Source of the DNA: Thalassia testudinum
Lineage: Eukaryota; Streptophyta; Magnoliopsida; Alismatales; Hydrocharitaceae
NCBI GenBank assembly: GCA_037157565.1
Contig: JAZHRO010000012.1
Span: 6,350,501-6,414,500 of the forward strand
DNA length: 64,000 nt
Reading direction: 5' to 3'
Of the stretch, positions 21,653-33,219 are shown in pieces. The notes below the pieces were generated by a model. It was not told the origin of the DNA. It saw only the letters and a program-made list of their open reading frames with translations, and made no database searches. The translations under genes and the position numbers were made by a program. Each line of letters starts with the position of its first letter. The stretch's first letter is position 1.

Positions 21653-24379
21653 TGTTAAGACCTGTGACATCAAAACACTTTAAGACGTCTGGGAGTTGGT
21701 CCAGACATCTGGACACCTTCCCAGACATCTGGAAATTAATTTTTGTGTGCGTACGATCACGAGTCTACACGTGTGTCGCGCGCAGACTGAAACCTGCCAC
21801 CCTCTTCTTTTTTCTCTCCCCTCGCTGACCTTCCCCCAACGCCTACAAATACTCCTCTCCCCTCTCCCTCGTTCACCACCCCACCCGTCTTCTCCTTCCT
21901 CCAGCGTAAGCACGAGAGCGAGAGCGAGGGCAGCAGCTACTGCCGGGTGCAGTGGCGGAGAGGAGAGGTGTAGCGAGAGGGAAGAGGAGAGAGAGCGCGT
22001 GAGAGAGAGAGAGCTCGCCGGAGCAGTTCGAGGCCGGCCGGCATGCGTGCGGAGGAGCGTTGTGCTGGGGAGGTTTCCCCCGGTGCTGCTGCAGCTCGGG
22101 CAGCCGGCGAACGAGCGCGGCGTGGCTGCGCGCAGTGGAACGAAGACGAAAGAGGTTTTGATTCTGGGTATTTTTCCCAGAATCAAACGTCTGGACCTAC
22201 ATCCAGACGACACGGGCGACATCTGGAGGAAGCTCCAGACGACTGAGAGGTACATATTTTCCTCCTTTGCTTGCTTTTGCGGATATGGCCATGCAGGCCG
22301 TTCCGCCGAAGCTCTGTCGCGTGCCTTGCTGAGGGATTTTTGCGTACGCGTGCAGGTTTCGCTTCGAGAAGGCATGGGACACGCCCTCCCACGCGATTCA
22401 AACATCTGGGTGAGTCACCAGATGGCGGAGAGCAGACGGTTCAACAGGACCTCTGGACGCCTGAGGAGCAGCGCAGAGTGAGGTATGACCTGGACCCCTT
22501 TTTAAGACGTTTGGAAGATGTTCCAGACGTCTGATTTGAGTCAGAGTTGTCGTTTTTGACCCGTTTAGGGTCCGTTCGAGGTCCAATTTCCGTGTTTAAG
22601 ATTTTGTTCTTCTCAGAATAAGTTCCTCTACTTGTTTGAAATACTTTTATCCTATTCTGAGTGGTTCCTTGTAATTGATCCGTGTGTTAGGACCTCATTC
22701 TGTTGTGGCTTTGGGGGTTGCGGAGGCATGTGGACATATCGATCACGCCCCCATTACTCCCGTTTTGCAGGTAGAGTGGCTTCCCTTAGTTAATTACAAA
22801 CATAAATGCGTATCTGAAACAAATGATAGATCCTAGGGTATGGCATGAATCCTAGGACCTGAAAACTAGATTGAATGATAGATCCTAGGGTGTGGCATGA
22901 ATCCTAGGAACAGAAACACTGAAACGAATGTCTTGAATGCCTGAATTGCAGTCTTGGATAAGTAGATAGAATAATGATAATTGCTTGTAATTAGATAACA
23001 GCTACCTGTGAGATGTAGAGTACTGTTGCTAATAACTGCTATGTGTAATTCCTGTTGTTTGGAAACTAAATTCGAGCTGCTTGTATATAAATTGGAAAAG
23101 AAAGATTAAATGTTGGAAACACGTGCTATTTGCGAATAAAACTGAAATGATGAAACCTAGTATGGCTTGGCCTGAGAAATATGAGCACGAACCCTATGGG
23201 GAATTAGGAGTAGAGCTCCTTGAAAATAAATAGAATGGAACTGGGAAAGTGGATGGGGAAGTGAGCTGGCCCTTGAGTACGGAGTACCAAGGAGAGCGAC
23301 TGTCCCCCTGTTTAGTGAAGAGCGGAGCTAGCCGCCCTAGGGTTGGGACCCAGGGTTAGGACTGGCCACTTTGTACCGACTCTATGGCCCTCGCGTACAC
23401 AGTACCGGGGAGAGCTACTAGTGTAGGGAGGGAGCTAGCCACCTTACGAGGCCAGGGTTCAGCTAGCCGTCCTACACCGACTTGTTAGGCCCACTAGGCA
23501 AACCAGGGTAGTCAGGCGAGGGTACGCGGACTGTGGAAGGGCAAGACCCTTGTTTGGTTACTGTGGAGGGCTAGACCCCTGTTACTGAGAGGGCTCTGCC
23601 CTATACTGGTTCCGTGCTGTGCTTTGGGCGCACCCGTTAATGGAAACGACTAACAGTGTGCCAGTGCGGGGTAGCTACCCGTGCGTTTATCGTGCGTGCC
23701 GTAGTCACCGTTACATCTGTCAGCAACCTTGGGGTGGTTGACTGAGGGTAGGACCACCACGGGGGACTCTTTCGGCCAGGAGAGCACCACGTGCTACTTC
23801 TACTTTTCGAAAAAGGTTGCAATCAAGATCGTTCCCACGAGGAACATTCGAGATCAAGAGAAAGACCTGAGAAATAAACCAAGAAAGAGTAAATAGATAA
23901 ATAAAGCAAGAAATTAAAAATAACAGCTACTTGTCTACCTTTACTATCTTTCTTAGCTAGTTGGTTGCCACTCTACTCAGTGTTTCGCTGACGTGTCGTA
24001 CTTACCACCTTTTTCAAGACCAGGTGTTGAGCAGCCAGAGCCTACGGTTGCGGAAGGTGCTGGGCCTAGTAGAGCCTAGTAGTTGTACTTGTGTTGTACC
24101 CGTTCCTGTAGTAGTGAGTATGTTGTTACACTTTTGTACTCTTTTATTGTAAACTCCATATTTCTATACTTGTTTTTAATTCTCTACTATTGTGGTGGTG
24201 TGTACTGTAGTAGTTCTTTCTTTACTGCTGTACTTTTGTTACTGTTAATTACTTGCATGGTGAATGTGGTTTATTTTACTGCTTTTTGGTTACTTTCTCG
24301 TTGGACGACTAGTTCATGGGATCAGTCGAGTCGGTTCGATTCTTGTGTCCTGTAGGGATTCGAGAACCGGGTTGTAACA
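21653..24379 (+). mobile_element. Tekay-like solo LTR E inside the 5' LTR
   Basis: It is 2727 bp, TGTTAAGACC to GGTTGTAACA, with a perfect TSD ACTCA (21648-21652 and 24380-24384). It belongs to the family of LTRs A, B and C and of the LTR at 26161 but lies in plus orientation. AGACGTCT-type palindromes lie at 21682-21735 and 22185-22545, and a TATA-like CTACAAATAC at 21843. No internal region is present. Confidence 0.93.
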
Positions 24380-24384
24380 ACTCA

Positions 24385-26151
24385 CAAAAGAGCGGGTTGT
24401 GTCCACAAGGAGGTAATGACTTATTTAAACTCGCAATTAGGTCAAAATCAAGTTTGCTAAACTAGTCGCCAGATCAAACATTGCCTGTGTAGCTCTGAAT
24501 GTAAACCTTAAATTTATGGAGAAGTCAAAGGGTGTTAATGTAATTTTTACGTCATAAAATTAGCCATGTGCAAGGGTATGCCATGTACTTTTCACTTGCA
24601 TGTATACTAAATGTAATTCAAAATTAAATACAATGCAGATAGAGATGAATAAGAAGGCTTAACAATTATCTAGAAGCATGAGCATGAGGGCATAAATTCA
24701 CCACAATTAAATTAGCCAAATAAATCAAGAAAATGAATGTCGCAATGGCAATTCCTATAAATAGAAATGCAAGTAGAAACAGAGGATTATACCTCTCTCC
24801 TCCTTGCACAAGGGAGAGAGGCTCATTCGAGGAGCTACAACTACAAGAGGTCAGCTAAAGCGAGGCCTTCGCGGCGGTGGCGGTGGCGCGTCGTGAGATG
24901 GCTTGGGTCGACTGGATGGAGGAGAGAAGTCACAGCGGTGGAGGCGGTTGCTGCTACTCTTATGCATGCAACGGCTGTTGGAGGGAGTGCGGAGGCTGCA
25001 GGCAGCAACGAGGCGATGTGCGGGTGCACGCAGGGAGGTGCACGGGGGCTGAAGTGGGCACGGCTGCTGCGGGAAGTGGGGCTGAGGCGCACTGGCTGGA
25101 GGTGCGAGTGGCGACTAAGGCTCGGGGGGGAAGAAGGTGCGCTGCAACTGGAAGTGGGCGCGCTTGCCTACTACGGTGGAGATGCAGCGCATGTGGGTGC
25201 GTGCTGCAGGAAGGCACGCGAGCATAGGTGTAGCGCACTTTGCGCATGCGGCTGGAGTTGCTCTGGGTGCCCGGGCGAGCTGGTGGAGGTGCAGCACGCT
25301 CTACATGTGCGGCTGGAAGGCACGCAGATGTGGTGAAGGTGAAGGCGCGGTGGGCAGGTGGCACACGGTGGCGTGCAGGTGCTGGTTGGTGCGCTGGAGC
25401 TACTGGTGAAGGCGCGTGGAGGTGTGGGTGCTGAGAATGAAGGTGCTAGAGCGAGGGTGGATTGGAGATGAAGGCGTGGGCGTGCAGGTGCTGGTGGGTG
25501 CACTAGAGCTGCTAGTGAAGGCGTGCAGTGGCGTGGGTGCTGAGAATGATGGTGCTGGAGCGTGGGTGGATTGGAGATGAAGATGTGGGAGTGCAGGTGC
25601 TAGGTGAGGTGAGGGCATGCAGTAGGAGTTGCAAGGACTCTTGGTGGTGTGGGCTATCACCCCACATGCCCACGGTGGTGGAGTCGCACTGCCACGGTGG
25701 GAGGTCGGTGGTATGGATGGAAGAGAAACAATGTTCTTTGAGCACAGTGAGGAACAAAGGGGGGGAGACCACCCTTTGAATGGCAGCCCCTCCTCTTTTG
25801 TAGCCGCGGCTACAAAGATTTGAATTTCAAAACACCGTATAATCAATGTGATGCGTAGGAGGAGGCGGAGACGGAGGAGTTACCTACAAAGGAGAAGAAT
25901 AAAAGATTAAAATAATTAGGGTTATTTACACATAACTCCTTAACTTCTATGTTAATTAAAATAGTGCACCTAATTAATTAACTAATTAAATGTATGCAAC
26001 CCTAGGTTAATTCTAAATGCATGAATTATGCACTCAAGCTAAAAATATGAATTAATTTATTTACATCCTAATGTATGCTATCTAAATGTTAAAATTAACT
26101 TAATGTCTAGACATTTAGATACTTAAATGGCCCACAAATATGGGCTAATTA
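24385..26151 (-). mobile_element. 5' LTR of the non-autonomous element, outer part
   Basis: It continues the match to the 3' LTR (15416-17105) and ends at 26151, where the terminal CA has become TA. Including the 21540-21652 part, this LTR is about 80 bp longer than its partner, mainly because of the tandem duplication at 25432-25649. Confidence 0.9.
25432..25649. repeat. Tandem duplication of about 109 bp in the 5' LTR
   Basis: The segment starting TGAGAATGA at 25432 recurs at 25541, a period of 109 bp. The partner LTR has a single copy near 16487. The duplication therefore arose after insertion or in the parent's 5' LTR only. Confidence 0.8.
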
Positions 26152-27884
26152 TATAGTAACTGTTACGACCAGGTTCCCAAATCCTTACAGGACCCGAGAC
26201 CGACTCGCCTCGACTAATCCCAAGACCCAGCCGTCCAACAAGAAATAACTAAAAAGCAGGAAAGTAAACCACTTTCACACATGCAATATAACTAAGCAGA
26301 AAAACGTACAAAGCAGTAAAGGAAAGTAAAATTGTTGTTGAATATATACCACCACAACAACAGAGACAACGTAAACGAAAGTAACAGTAACAACAACAAT
26401 AGCTAAAAGTCTGAAACTCATTACAATAGAACTACGGCTGGGCTAGACTGGGCCCAGCACCCTCCGCAGCCGAAAGCTTGGGCTACTCAACTCCTAAACC
26501 TGAACAGTGTTATGAAAAAGACAGAGTCAGCGAACGTTGAGTAGAGTGGTATCTATACTATCTAAAGCAGTAAAAGCAACATGTTTAATTCTCTTTTCTA
26601 GTTATTTTATTTTATATGCATTTCCTTTTTGCACTTTTTCCTCAAACTTTCAGATTTTCTTGATCTTGCATGTTCCTTGTAAGAACGATCTTGATTGCAA
26701 TCTTTTCCGAAGAGTAGAAGGTACACGTGGTGTTCTCCTGGCCGAGAGAGTCCCTCGTGGTAGTCCTACACCCAGTCAACCACCCGAGGTCACTGTCAAG
26801 ACGTAGCAGTGACTACGGCACCCATGATAAGCGCACGGGCAACTATTCCGCACTGACACACGGTCAGACGTCTTCGCTAGCGGGTATGCCCAAAGTATAG
26901 CACGGAACAATATAGGGCCTAGCCCTCTCAGAAACAAGGGTCTCGCCCCTCCACAGTCCGTGCACCCTCGTCTGACTACCCCGGTTTGCCTAGAGGGCCT
27001 AACAAGTCGGTGTAGGGTGGCTAGCTGAACCTCGGGCCCCATGGGGTGGCTAGCTCCCTCCCTACATCAGTATCTCGCTTCAGTACTGTGTACATGAGGG
27101 TCAACAGAAGTCGGTGTAGAGTGGCCAATCTTAACCCCGGGTCTCAACCCAAGGGCAGCTAGCTCCGCTCTACATAAAAAGGGGACAGTCGCTCTCCTTG
27201 GTACCATGTACTCAAGGGCCAACATACTTCCCGTCTACATTGTAGATTTCCATCTGACCATAGGAGCTCTACTTCTAATTCCCCGTAGGGTTCAAGCTCA
27301 TGTTCACCACATTATCCTGATCTGGATTCCATTATTCATGATTCAATTCTCATTTATATACAGGCAGTTTGTATTTCCATAATTCAATACATGCAATTGA
27401 TGATTTCACAGATAATTATTCATTCATCTTAGGCAGCTCATATTCTAACAGGTAGTTCACAACTATATTACAGGCAATTGTTAGCAGTTTAACTTAATCA
27501 AGTATACAAATACAAGCATGCAATACAATTGGTTCATTCGTTTCTCTGTCCCAGGGTTCATGCCACATCCTAGGGGTTCCAGTTAGCTAATTCCACAGGC
27601 ACATTCTTATTTAATATGATTAATAGAAGTATACTACTCTACTAGACAATCTGGGAGTAATGGGGGCTCGAACCCCAAACCCAGGCTTCTCTGCGAGCCC
27701 CAAATACGTAGTAGGTTGAAACCCTATATCAAGGAATACATCACAAAGGACGATTCAGAATAGTGTACAAAGGTTTCTAGTACATAGAGAAACTCACAAG
27801 CAAACTACAGATACTTCGTTTGCGTAAAACAGATCCCGATCAGACCCCAAACAGGTCAAAACGTGTCTACTAACCAAAATCAGA

Positions 27885-28795
27885 TGTTTGGGAACAAGTC
27901 CAGACGTCTTAAAAGATACAGAACCTCACCTCAAGTTCCTGCGGTGTCCTCAGACATTTAGGGCTCCCCTGCGATCGTCTGAAAGTGGTTCCAGATGTCG
28001 GACCACTCCTCCGGTTGTCTGGAAGCACTCCGGTCGTCTAGTAAGCTGATCAGACGTCTGAAAGTGTGTGAGAGGGTGTTCCGTGCTCCTTCCTAAGGCT
28101 GCTCCTGCGTACGACAGTGCAGCCACCCAAAATCAGGCAAACATATCTTCTGCGATGCAGCCTGCATGGCTATAACCGTGAAAAGAACGTACCTTCGCGA
28201 TAAAGGAGCTTTCAGACGTCTGGTCTTGACTCCAGACGTCCAGATGCTCCACAAGTCGTCCGGACTTCACTCCAAACGTCTGATACTGGAAAATTTTCAG
28301 TATCAAAAATCGCTCCCAGCTGGACTGATCCGCCGTCGCTTATCCTTGCTCCGCCGCAGCTCCAGCTGCTGCAGGTGGTGGAGGATGCCGCTCTGAACTC
28401 TCTCCTCTTCCCGCAAGCGCCTGCGGTGGCCGTGCAAGCTCCGACGAGCTTCCACTGAAGCTCCCGACCTCGGCCTCCTCCTCCTCCCGCACTTCTCCTC
28501 TCTCTCTCTCTCTCTCGCTCACCCTCGTTAACCTCCTCTCGCGACAGTGAAGGTGGGGTGTGGTGGTGGTGTATGGAGTGGAGAGGAGAGGAGGGGAGGG
28601 GAGGGTGGCTTTTATAGAGGCTGAGGGGTTTAGGGTTCGGGTAGGAAGGAGGTAAGGAGAGAGAGGAAAAAGAGATTTTGCGTGTCGCCTGCGCGTAGAG
28701 CGTAGAGAGCGTACAAAAATTTCATTTTCAGACGTCCGGAAAAGGGTCCAAACGTTTGGACAGATGTCTGACTGAGACTGCAGACGTCTTAAAAG
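27885..28795. repeat. AGACGTCT palindrome cluster in the LTR of element D
   Basis: Copies of AGACGTC and one-base variants lie at 27885-28290 and 28730-28795, on both sides of the TATA box. The layout matches LTRs B, C and E and the truncated 5' LTR (52883-53755). Confidence 0.75.
28609..28617 (-). promoter_or_regulatory. TATA box of the element D LTR
   Basis: The minus strand reads CTATAAAAG about 205 bp inside the LTR start. The truncated 5' LTR has the altered CATAAAAGC at the equivalent place near 53582. Confidence 0.6.
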
Positions 28796-28929
28796 GCTAA
28801 AAGTGGGACAGATCTTTACATCATAACAAACTTAAAGGAAGTTTCGTCCCTGAAACTTGAACTAGCTAGGGTGCGGAGAAAGAAACTAAGCCGCATAACA
28901 AACTTAAAGAGGACCAAAGTAGGTCCGAA

Positions 28930-30377
28930 AAGACGTACGCTCAAAAAGCTCCAGATACTGCTCTCGCATCGCCGCCTCAGGCTCTCAGGTAGCCTCCTCG
29001 TACCACTGGCTTCTCCGTAGGACCTTCACCAGTGGTACCTACTTCTATCTCAGACTCCGAACGGCTCTGTCTAGTATCTGCACTGGTCTCTCGGAGTAGG
29101 TCAGGTCGTCACCCACTTCGATGCTCTTGTGGCTCAGAACGTGATTGGGATCGGCAACATACTTCCTAAGGTTGGGATCGTGTACTCCAGAAAGCTGGGG
29201 AGGAAGGGCAAACCGATAAGCAACGGGTCCTACCCGCTCCAGGACCACAAAAGGCCCCACAAACCTCGTCGCAAGCTTCCCTTTCACCCCAAAATGCTGC
29301 AGGCCCTTAATGGGTGAAACGCGGAGAAAGACGTGATCCCCAACCTCAAACTGCACCTCTCTTCGTTTCCGGTCAGCATAACTCTTCTGCCTACTTCTGA
29401 CAGTGCGGAGTCGTCTGTGGATTTGCTCTATCACCTCCTAACTCTGCCGGATCAGCCTGGGGCCAACCTCCCACTTGGTCCCCACCTCGACCCAACTCAA
29501 GGGTACAGTACACCTCCATCCATACAGAGCCTCGTAGGATGCCATGCCGATGCTCGAGTGGTAATTGTTATTATATGCAAACTTTTCCAGGGATAGATGC
29601 TCCTCCCATGAGCCTCTCTAGTCCAGTACACAGGCGCGCAACAGGTCCTCAAGTATCTGTATGGTGCGCTCTGACTGTCCATTCGTCTGGGGGTGGTACG
29701 CGATACTGAACCTCAACCGTGTCCCCAAAGCCTGCTGAAACTCACCCAGAACTGGGAAGAGAAATAGGTATCCCTGTCGGATACAATCTCACGCGGAACT
29801 CCGTGTAGGCGTACCACATCGCGAATGTACCTCTCTACCAACTGTGCTGGTCCCAAGGTGACTCAGATCGGTAGGAAGCATGCCATCTTCGTCAACCTGT
29901 CCACTATTACCCAGACTACGTCGTGTCCTCGCTGGGTAACAGGCAGACCCACCACCAAGTCCATGATGATGCTCTCCCACTTCCACTCTGGCACAGGAAG
30001 TGGCTGCAATGGCCCAACAGGCCTCTGGTGCTCGGCCTTCACCTACTGGCATACTAAACACTGCTGTACAAACTCACCCACATCCCGTTTCATCCCTCTC
30101 CACCAAAAGTCACGTCTCAGATCATGATACATCATTATGTTCCTAAGATGTATGGTGAACCTGGACCCGTGAACCTCCGTCAAGAGCTCTCTCAACAACT
30201 CCTCGTCCCTAGGAACGCACAAGCGTCCCCTCATGCACAGCACCTCATCCGTAAAAGAAAAGCCTCCTCGATCCCCTGACAGCACTTTCTCTTGCAGCAT
30301 CTGTAAGTACGGATCTGTCATCAGCCCTACGATGATACGGTCTATCAGCTCTGGTCGCGTCTGCTGCGTCACTGTCA
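28930..30377 (-). pseudogene. Integrase and chromodomain of element D
   Basis: The minus strand gives, in order: an H2C2 zinc-binding region (HGSRFTIH ... CLVC, in 30043-30378), a frameshifted catalytic core (about 29490-30040, with GQSERTIQ- and YNNNYH-type motifs readable in mixed frames), the C-terminal integrase domain (29045-29434, with FLRVSPIKGLQHFGVKGKLA and LRKYVADPNHVL), then a chromodomain-like end (VPLVKVL ... QWYEEAT ... EAAMREQYLELF, about 28950-29060) broken by at least three stops. The segment is cut at 30378 by the Athila-like insertion; RNase H resumes at 44282. Confidence 0.85.
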
Positions 30378-30654
30378 CTGCCTATTCTTGTGCGAAAGCG
30401 AGATCGAGTTTGCAAATATCACGTTGCAGTATAGTTGAAATCGCTTCGAAGAATAAATAAGAATTTATTACTCGAAAAATTAAGAATCCGAGGTCAAACA
30501 CGGGGAGCAAATTGGTATTTAAAAACTAAGAACACAATCTTAAATTGATAAAATGTGATGTTCAACAATTTATGAAGAAATAGAATTAAGTTCAATGTAT
30601 ATAAATGCTTCAAAGAGATGAATAGAGGTGTGAAAAGAAATAGAATTAATTAAT

Positions 30655-31010
30655 TTATGTCTTCTTTCTTCTTCTTCTGAGGTGCTATTCTTTCTCTTCC
30701 TTTTCTTCCTTCTCTGATTTCTCCTTCCTTCCTCTGCGGCTTCTTTTTCTTCTATCTTCTTCTTCCTTCTTTCCTTCTCTTGGTTTCTTTCCTTTCTTTT
30801 CTCTACCTTGGCTTCTTTCGCTTTCTCTGTCTTCTGCCTCTGGTTTCTTTCTTTCTGTGGCTCCTTCCTTCTCTTCTTCTTCCTTCAGCCGTGCCTTCTC
30901 CTTCCTTCCTTTAGCTTCTTCTCCTTCAGCCTCTGATTTCTTTCTCTCCTTCACATTTGCCTTTAGGTCCTCAGCTTTCTTCCTTAGCTTCTCCTGCCCT
31001 TAGCCTCTTT
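30655..31010. repeat. Pyrimidine-rich low-complexity tract in the LTR
   Basis: The plus strand is almost purely C and T (TTCTTC and CTTCCTT runs) for about 350 bp. The other LTR has the same tract at 41740-42110. It produces a spurious Lys/Glu-rich frame on the minus strand. Confidence 0.8.
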
Positions 31011-32266
31011 CTTCTCTACGACTCCTTCCTTTAGCTTCCCTTCCTTCTTTCTCTTCCTGCACAGAAGTGCAAAACCTACCCCTACCCTCCCCCGCGTATG
31101 CTCTTTCTCTTTTTCTCTCTTAAGTTCTCCCTCCCAGAGCCAATCGGGTATACGGGTCGGGTCAAGCGCACCCAGGTCCAGGCACACCGGCGTGGGTGGT
31201 GCGTGAGGAGTGCAGGGTAAATAGGTCAGGTAGCTAGGTCTGCAGAGGAGTAAGCGCGAACGAGACAGGTGATCGGGTGAGGGGACCTCACCCCGTGATC
31301 GGAGGCAACAAGCTGATATCACAAAAACAATATAAGCCGCTTACCTACGCCCAAAGTTACCGAGGTGGGACTAAAGTCCCACCCGCTTCTTTGCATGCGT
31401 CCGCAGGGAGTTTCGCTTGATTGCTGCAGCAGCGGATGGCGTTGGCTTCGATTACTGGGTGCAAAGGGGTCGTGAGATATCTCCGCGCACCTGGAGTTCA
31501 ACTTCCTAGAGCGTAGCGACCTGGAGCAAGCTTGCGAGCAATCTTTGCTCCTGCTCCAATGGCGGCTGTGGGTCAAACCTGCAACTCACAAATACGACCT
31601 CACAGCCCTGTCAAAGCACTTAGGGAGCTTCACCGTGTCATGACAAAGGTGGGGCGGTGAGTGGCGTGGTGCAGAACGGCCTAGGCGTGCATACCTAGGT
31701 CAGACTGTGGCTGTGAAAGTGCATTTGTTCGATGGAAGTGTAGGGCGTGTGTGGTGGTCAATGAAGAGGCGGGTGATGATCAGTGGATGATGGTGAAGCT
31801 TCTGCGATAGTTGGCGAGGCGTGTGGGTGCGTGGAGTGACGGTTGCGCCTTCGCCGGTGGTCGGCCGGAGATGAGGTAGATGAGGGTGATCTGCGGCTGT
31901 CGAAGGTGGTTTTGTGAAATAAAGATGGGGAAAGTGAAAGGTAGGGAGAGAGGAACTTAACTGAGGGTATCTGGACGAAGGGGGGAGGTAGAGGGCGAAC
32001 GGCGTGTATTTCCCATCGCTAGAGATGAAAGCCCTGAGATGAAGAGGTGGCGATGACGAGAGGATTGAAGACGCGCACGCAGGTGTGGTGCGATGCGGAA
32101 GAGCAAGGCGGAGAAGACTCTGCCATTGGTATGGTGGTAGAGCGACAAGAAGAGGGAGGAGATATCACCGGAGCTTGCGGGATATTTGGCCGGAGATAGA
32201 AAAGGTGGAATTTTGGGGTTTCTATGGCCAAATTAAGCTTGGAATGACCGACTGGGCTTGGGGTTT

Positions 32267-32275
32267 CTTTTATAG
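32267..32275 (-). promoter_or_regulatory. TATA box in the Athila-like 3' LTR
   Basis: The minus strand reads CTATAAAAG about 940 bp inside the LTR start. It is conserved in the 5' LTR at 43334-43342. Confidence 0.55.
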
Positions 32276-33208
32276 GCACCGACAGAGGGCCTTGTGCTTG
32301 GAAGACAAGCTTCCAAGCATGGGTTTCCTCGCCGGAGTAGGAAATTCGAGAGATACCCATATCTCTTGTGCATTCGCACGAGAGATTGGGTGAGAATCAA
32401 AGTGTGTGATTGAGTTCACATGGTTGGGAATTCCTTAGAGAATCTCCCTTTCAAATTTGAGAGGGATTCTCTGACGAAACAAGGACTTTCCTTTTGAATC
32501 CTTGTTGGAGTAGGACTCTTCTGCTATAATGGCGGAGGGACCTAATTGTAAAGAGTAGCGAGGAAGATAGGGGGTTTCTGTATAGTTTTTGAAAGTTAGG
32601 GGCATAAAAGTAATTGAGTGGATTGTTTTGCAAAGTAGGTCAAGGTGACCTTCCTTTAGGTCCAAATTTTGGTACAAATCTAATTTGAACCTAAGGAATC
32701 CAATGATGAAGTTGGATTTTAGGTTTGACTACGTTTGACTGAACATTTGGCATAAAAATCTAATTTAGGGCAAATGTTTGACTAGGACCCCTATTTAGGT
32801 CAAAATAGGTTCTAAAGGCCAAATTAAAGGTTCTAAACCCTAGAGGATATTTTTTCATGCATTTTAGAGGGTTTAGTTGATTTTTATCCTGACCAGAACC
32901 TTGTTAAGTTAGGTGGGTCTATTTTAGGGTTACAGAATGTCATTTAATTCTCAGATTGCATATCAACCCTTTTATGATTGAACCAACCCACTTTTTATCT
33001 TGTTAAGACCAATTGACCCATGTTAAACCCTTGAGAAATCCTGTTGTTGTACTGCAATGGTAAAATTATAATTTTACCCTTTGTTTCTTACTTTTCTTTC
33101 AACCCGGTTATTCTCTAAGTTAGGCCCTTCACTTGGTTATGTAGGAGCATTTATTCTCTTTTCTAGGTTAAAATGAGCTAGTTAAGGCTCATGATGGTGT
33201 TCCCATCA

Positions 33209-33219
33209 TACCCCCATGC
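33209..33219 (-). other. Polypurine tract of the Athila-like element
   Basis: The minus strand reads GGCATGGGGGTA directly before the LTR start TGATGGG. It is the same tract as in the non-autonomous element (17106-17119). Confidence 0.8.

Larger units (their letters stand above)
15307..26151 (-). mobile_element. Non-autonomous Athila-type LTR retrotransposon
   Basis: Both ends are fixed by a perfect TSD, TATAG (15302-15306 and 26152-26156). It has LTRs of about 1.8 kb, a 4.4-kb internal region, an Athila-type PBS (21525-21537) and a PPT (17106-17119), all in minus orientation. The internal region has no recognisable gag, protease, reverse transcriptase or integrase; instead it carries a degraded acidic ORF (18375-20238). 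It is thus a large non-autonomous element that would need proteins from elsewhere. The Athila-like element at 30383-44276 is a candidate source, since the two share PBS type, PPT and a 3' noncoding block. Confidence 0.9.
26161..28820 (-). mobile_element. 3' LTR of element D
   Basis: It is 2660 bp, TGTAAAGATC to GGTCGTAACA on the minus strand. It is the reference copy for the solo LTRs A, B, C and E. The sequence just inside it (28821-28860) reads GGGACGAAACTTCCTTTAAG on the minus strand, as is usual between the pol end and the PPT in this group, but the PPT itself has decayed. Confidence 0.92.
30383..33208 (-). mobile_element. 3' LTR of the Athila-like element
   Basis: It begins TGATGGGAAC on the minus strand and ends CACAAGAATA, where the terminal CA has become TA; the partner LTR keeps CACAAGAACA. 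It matches 41471-44276 over its whole length with scattered substitutions and small indels. Confidence 0.93.

Noticed and set aside
21680..22481. Frames of 241 (minus) and 261 (plus) codons in solo LTR E
   Set aside because: They overlap on opposite strands, are built of low-complexity Arg/Ser/Glu runs and cover the palindrome clusters and promoter region of an LTR.
30685..30954. Minus-strand 89-codon Lys/Glu-rich frame
   Set aside because: It is the translation of the pyrimidine-rich low-complexity tract in the Athila-like LTR.
32019..32393. Frames of about 100-120 codons conserved in both Athila-like LTRs (also 43086-43460), on both strands
   Set aside because: Both copies were identical at insertion, so conservation between them is no evidence for coding; no family is recognised and both strands are open.
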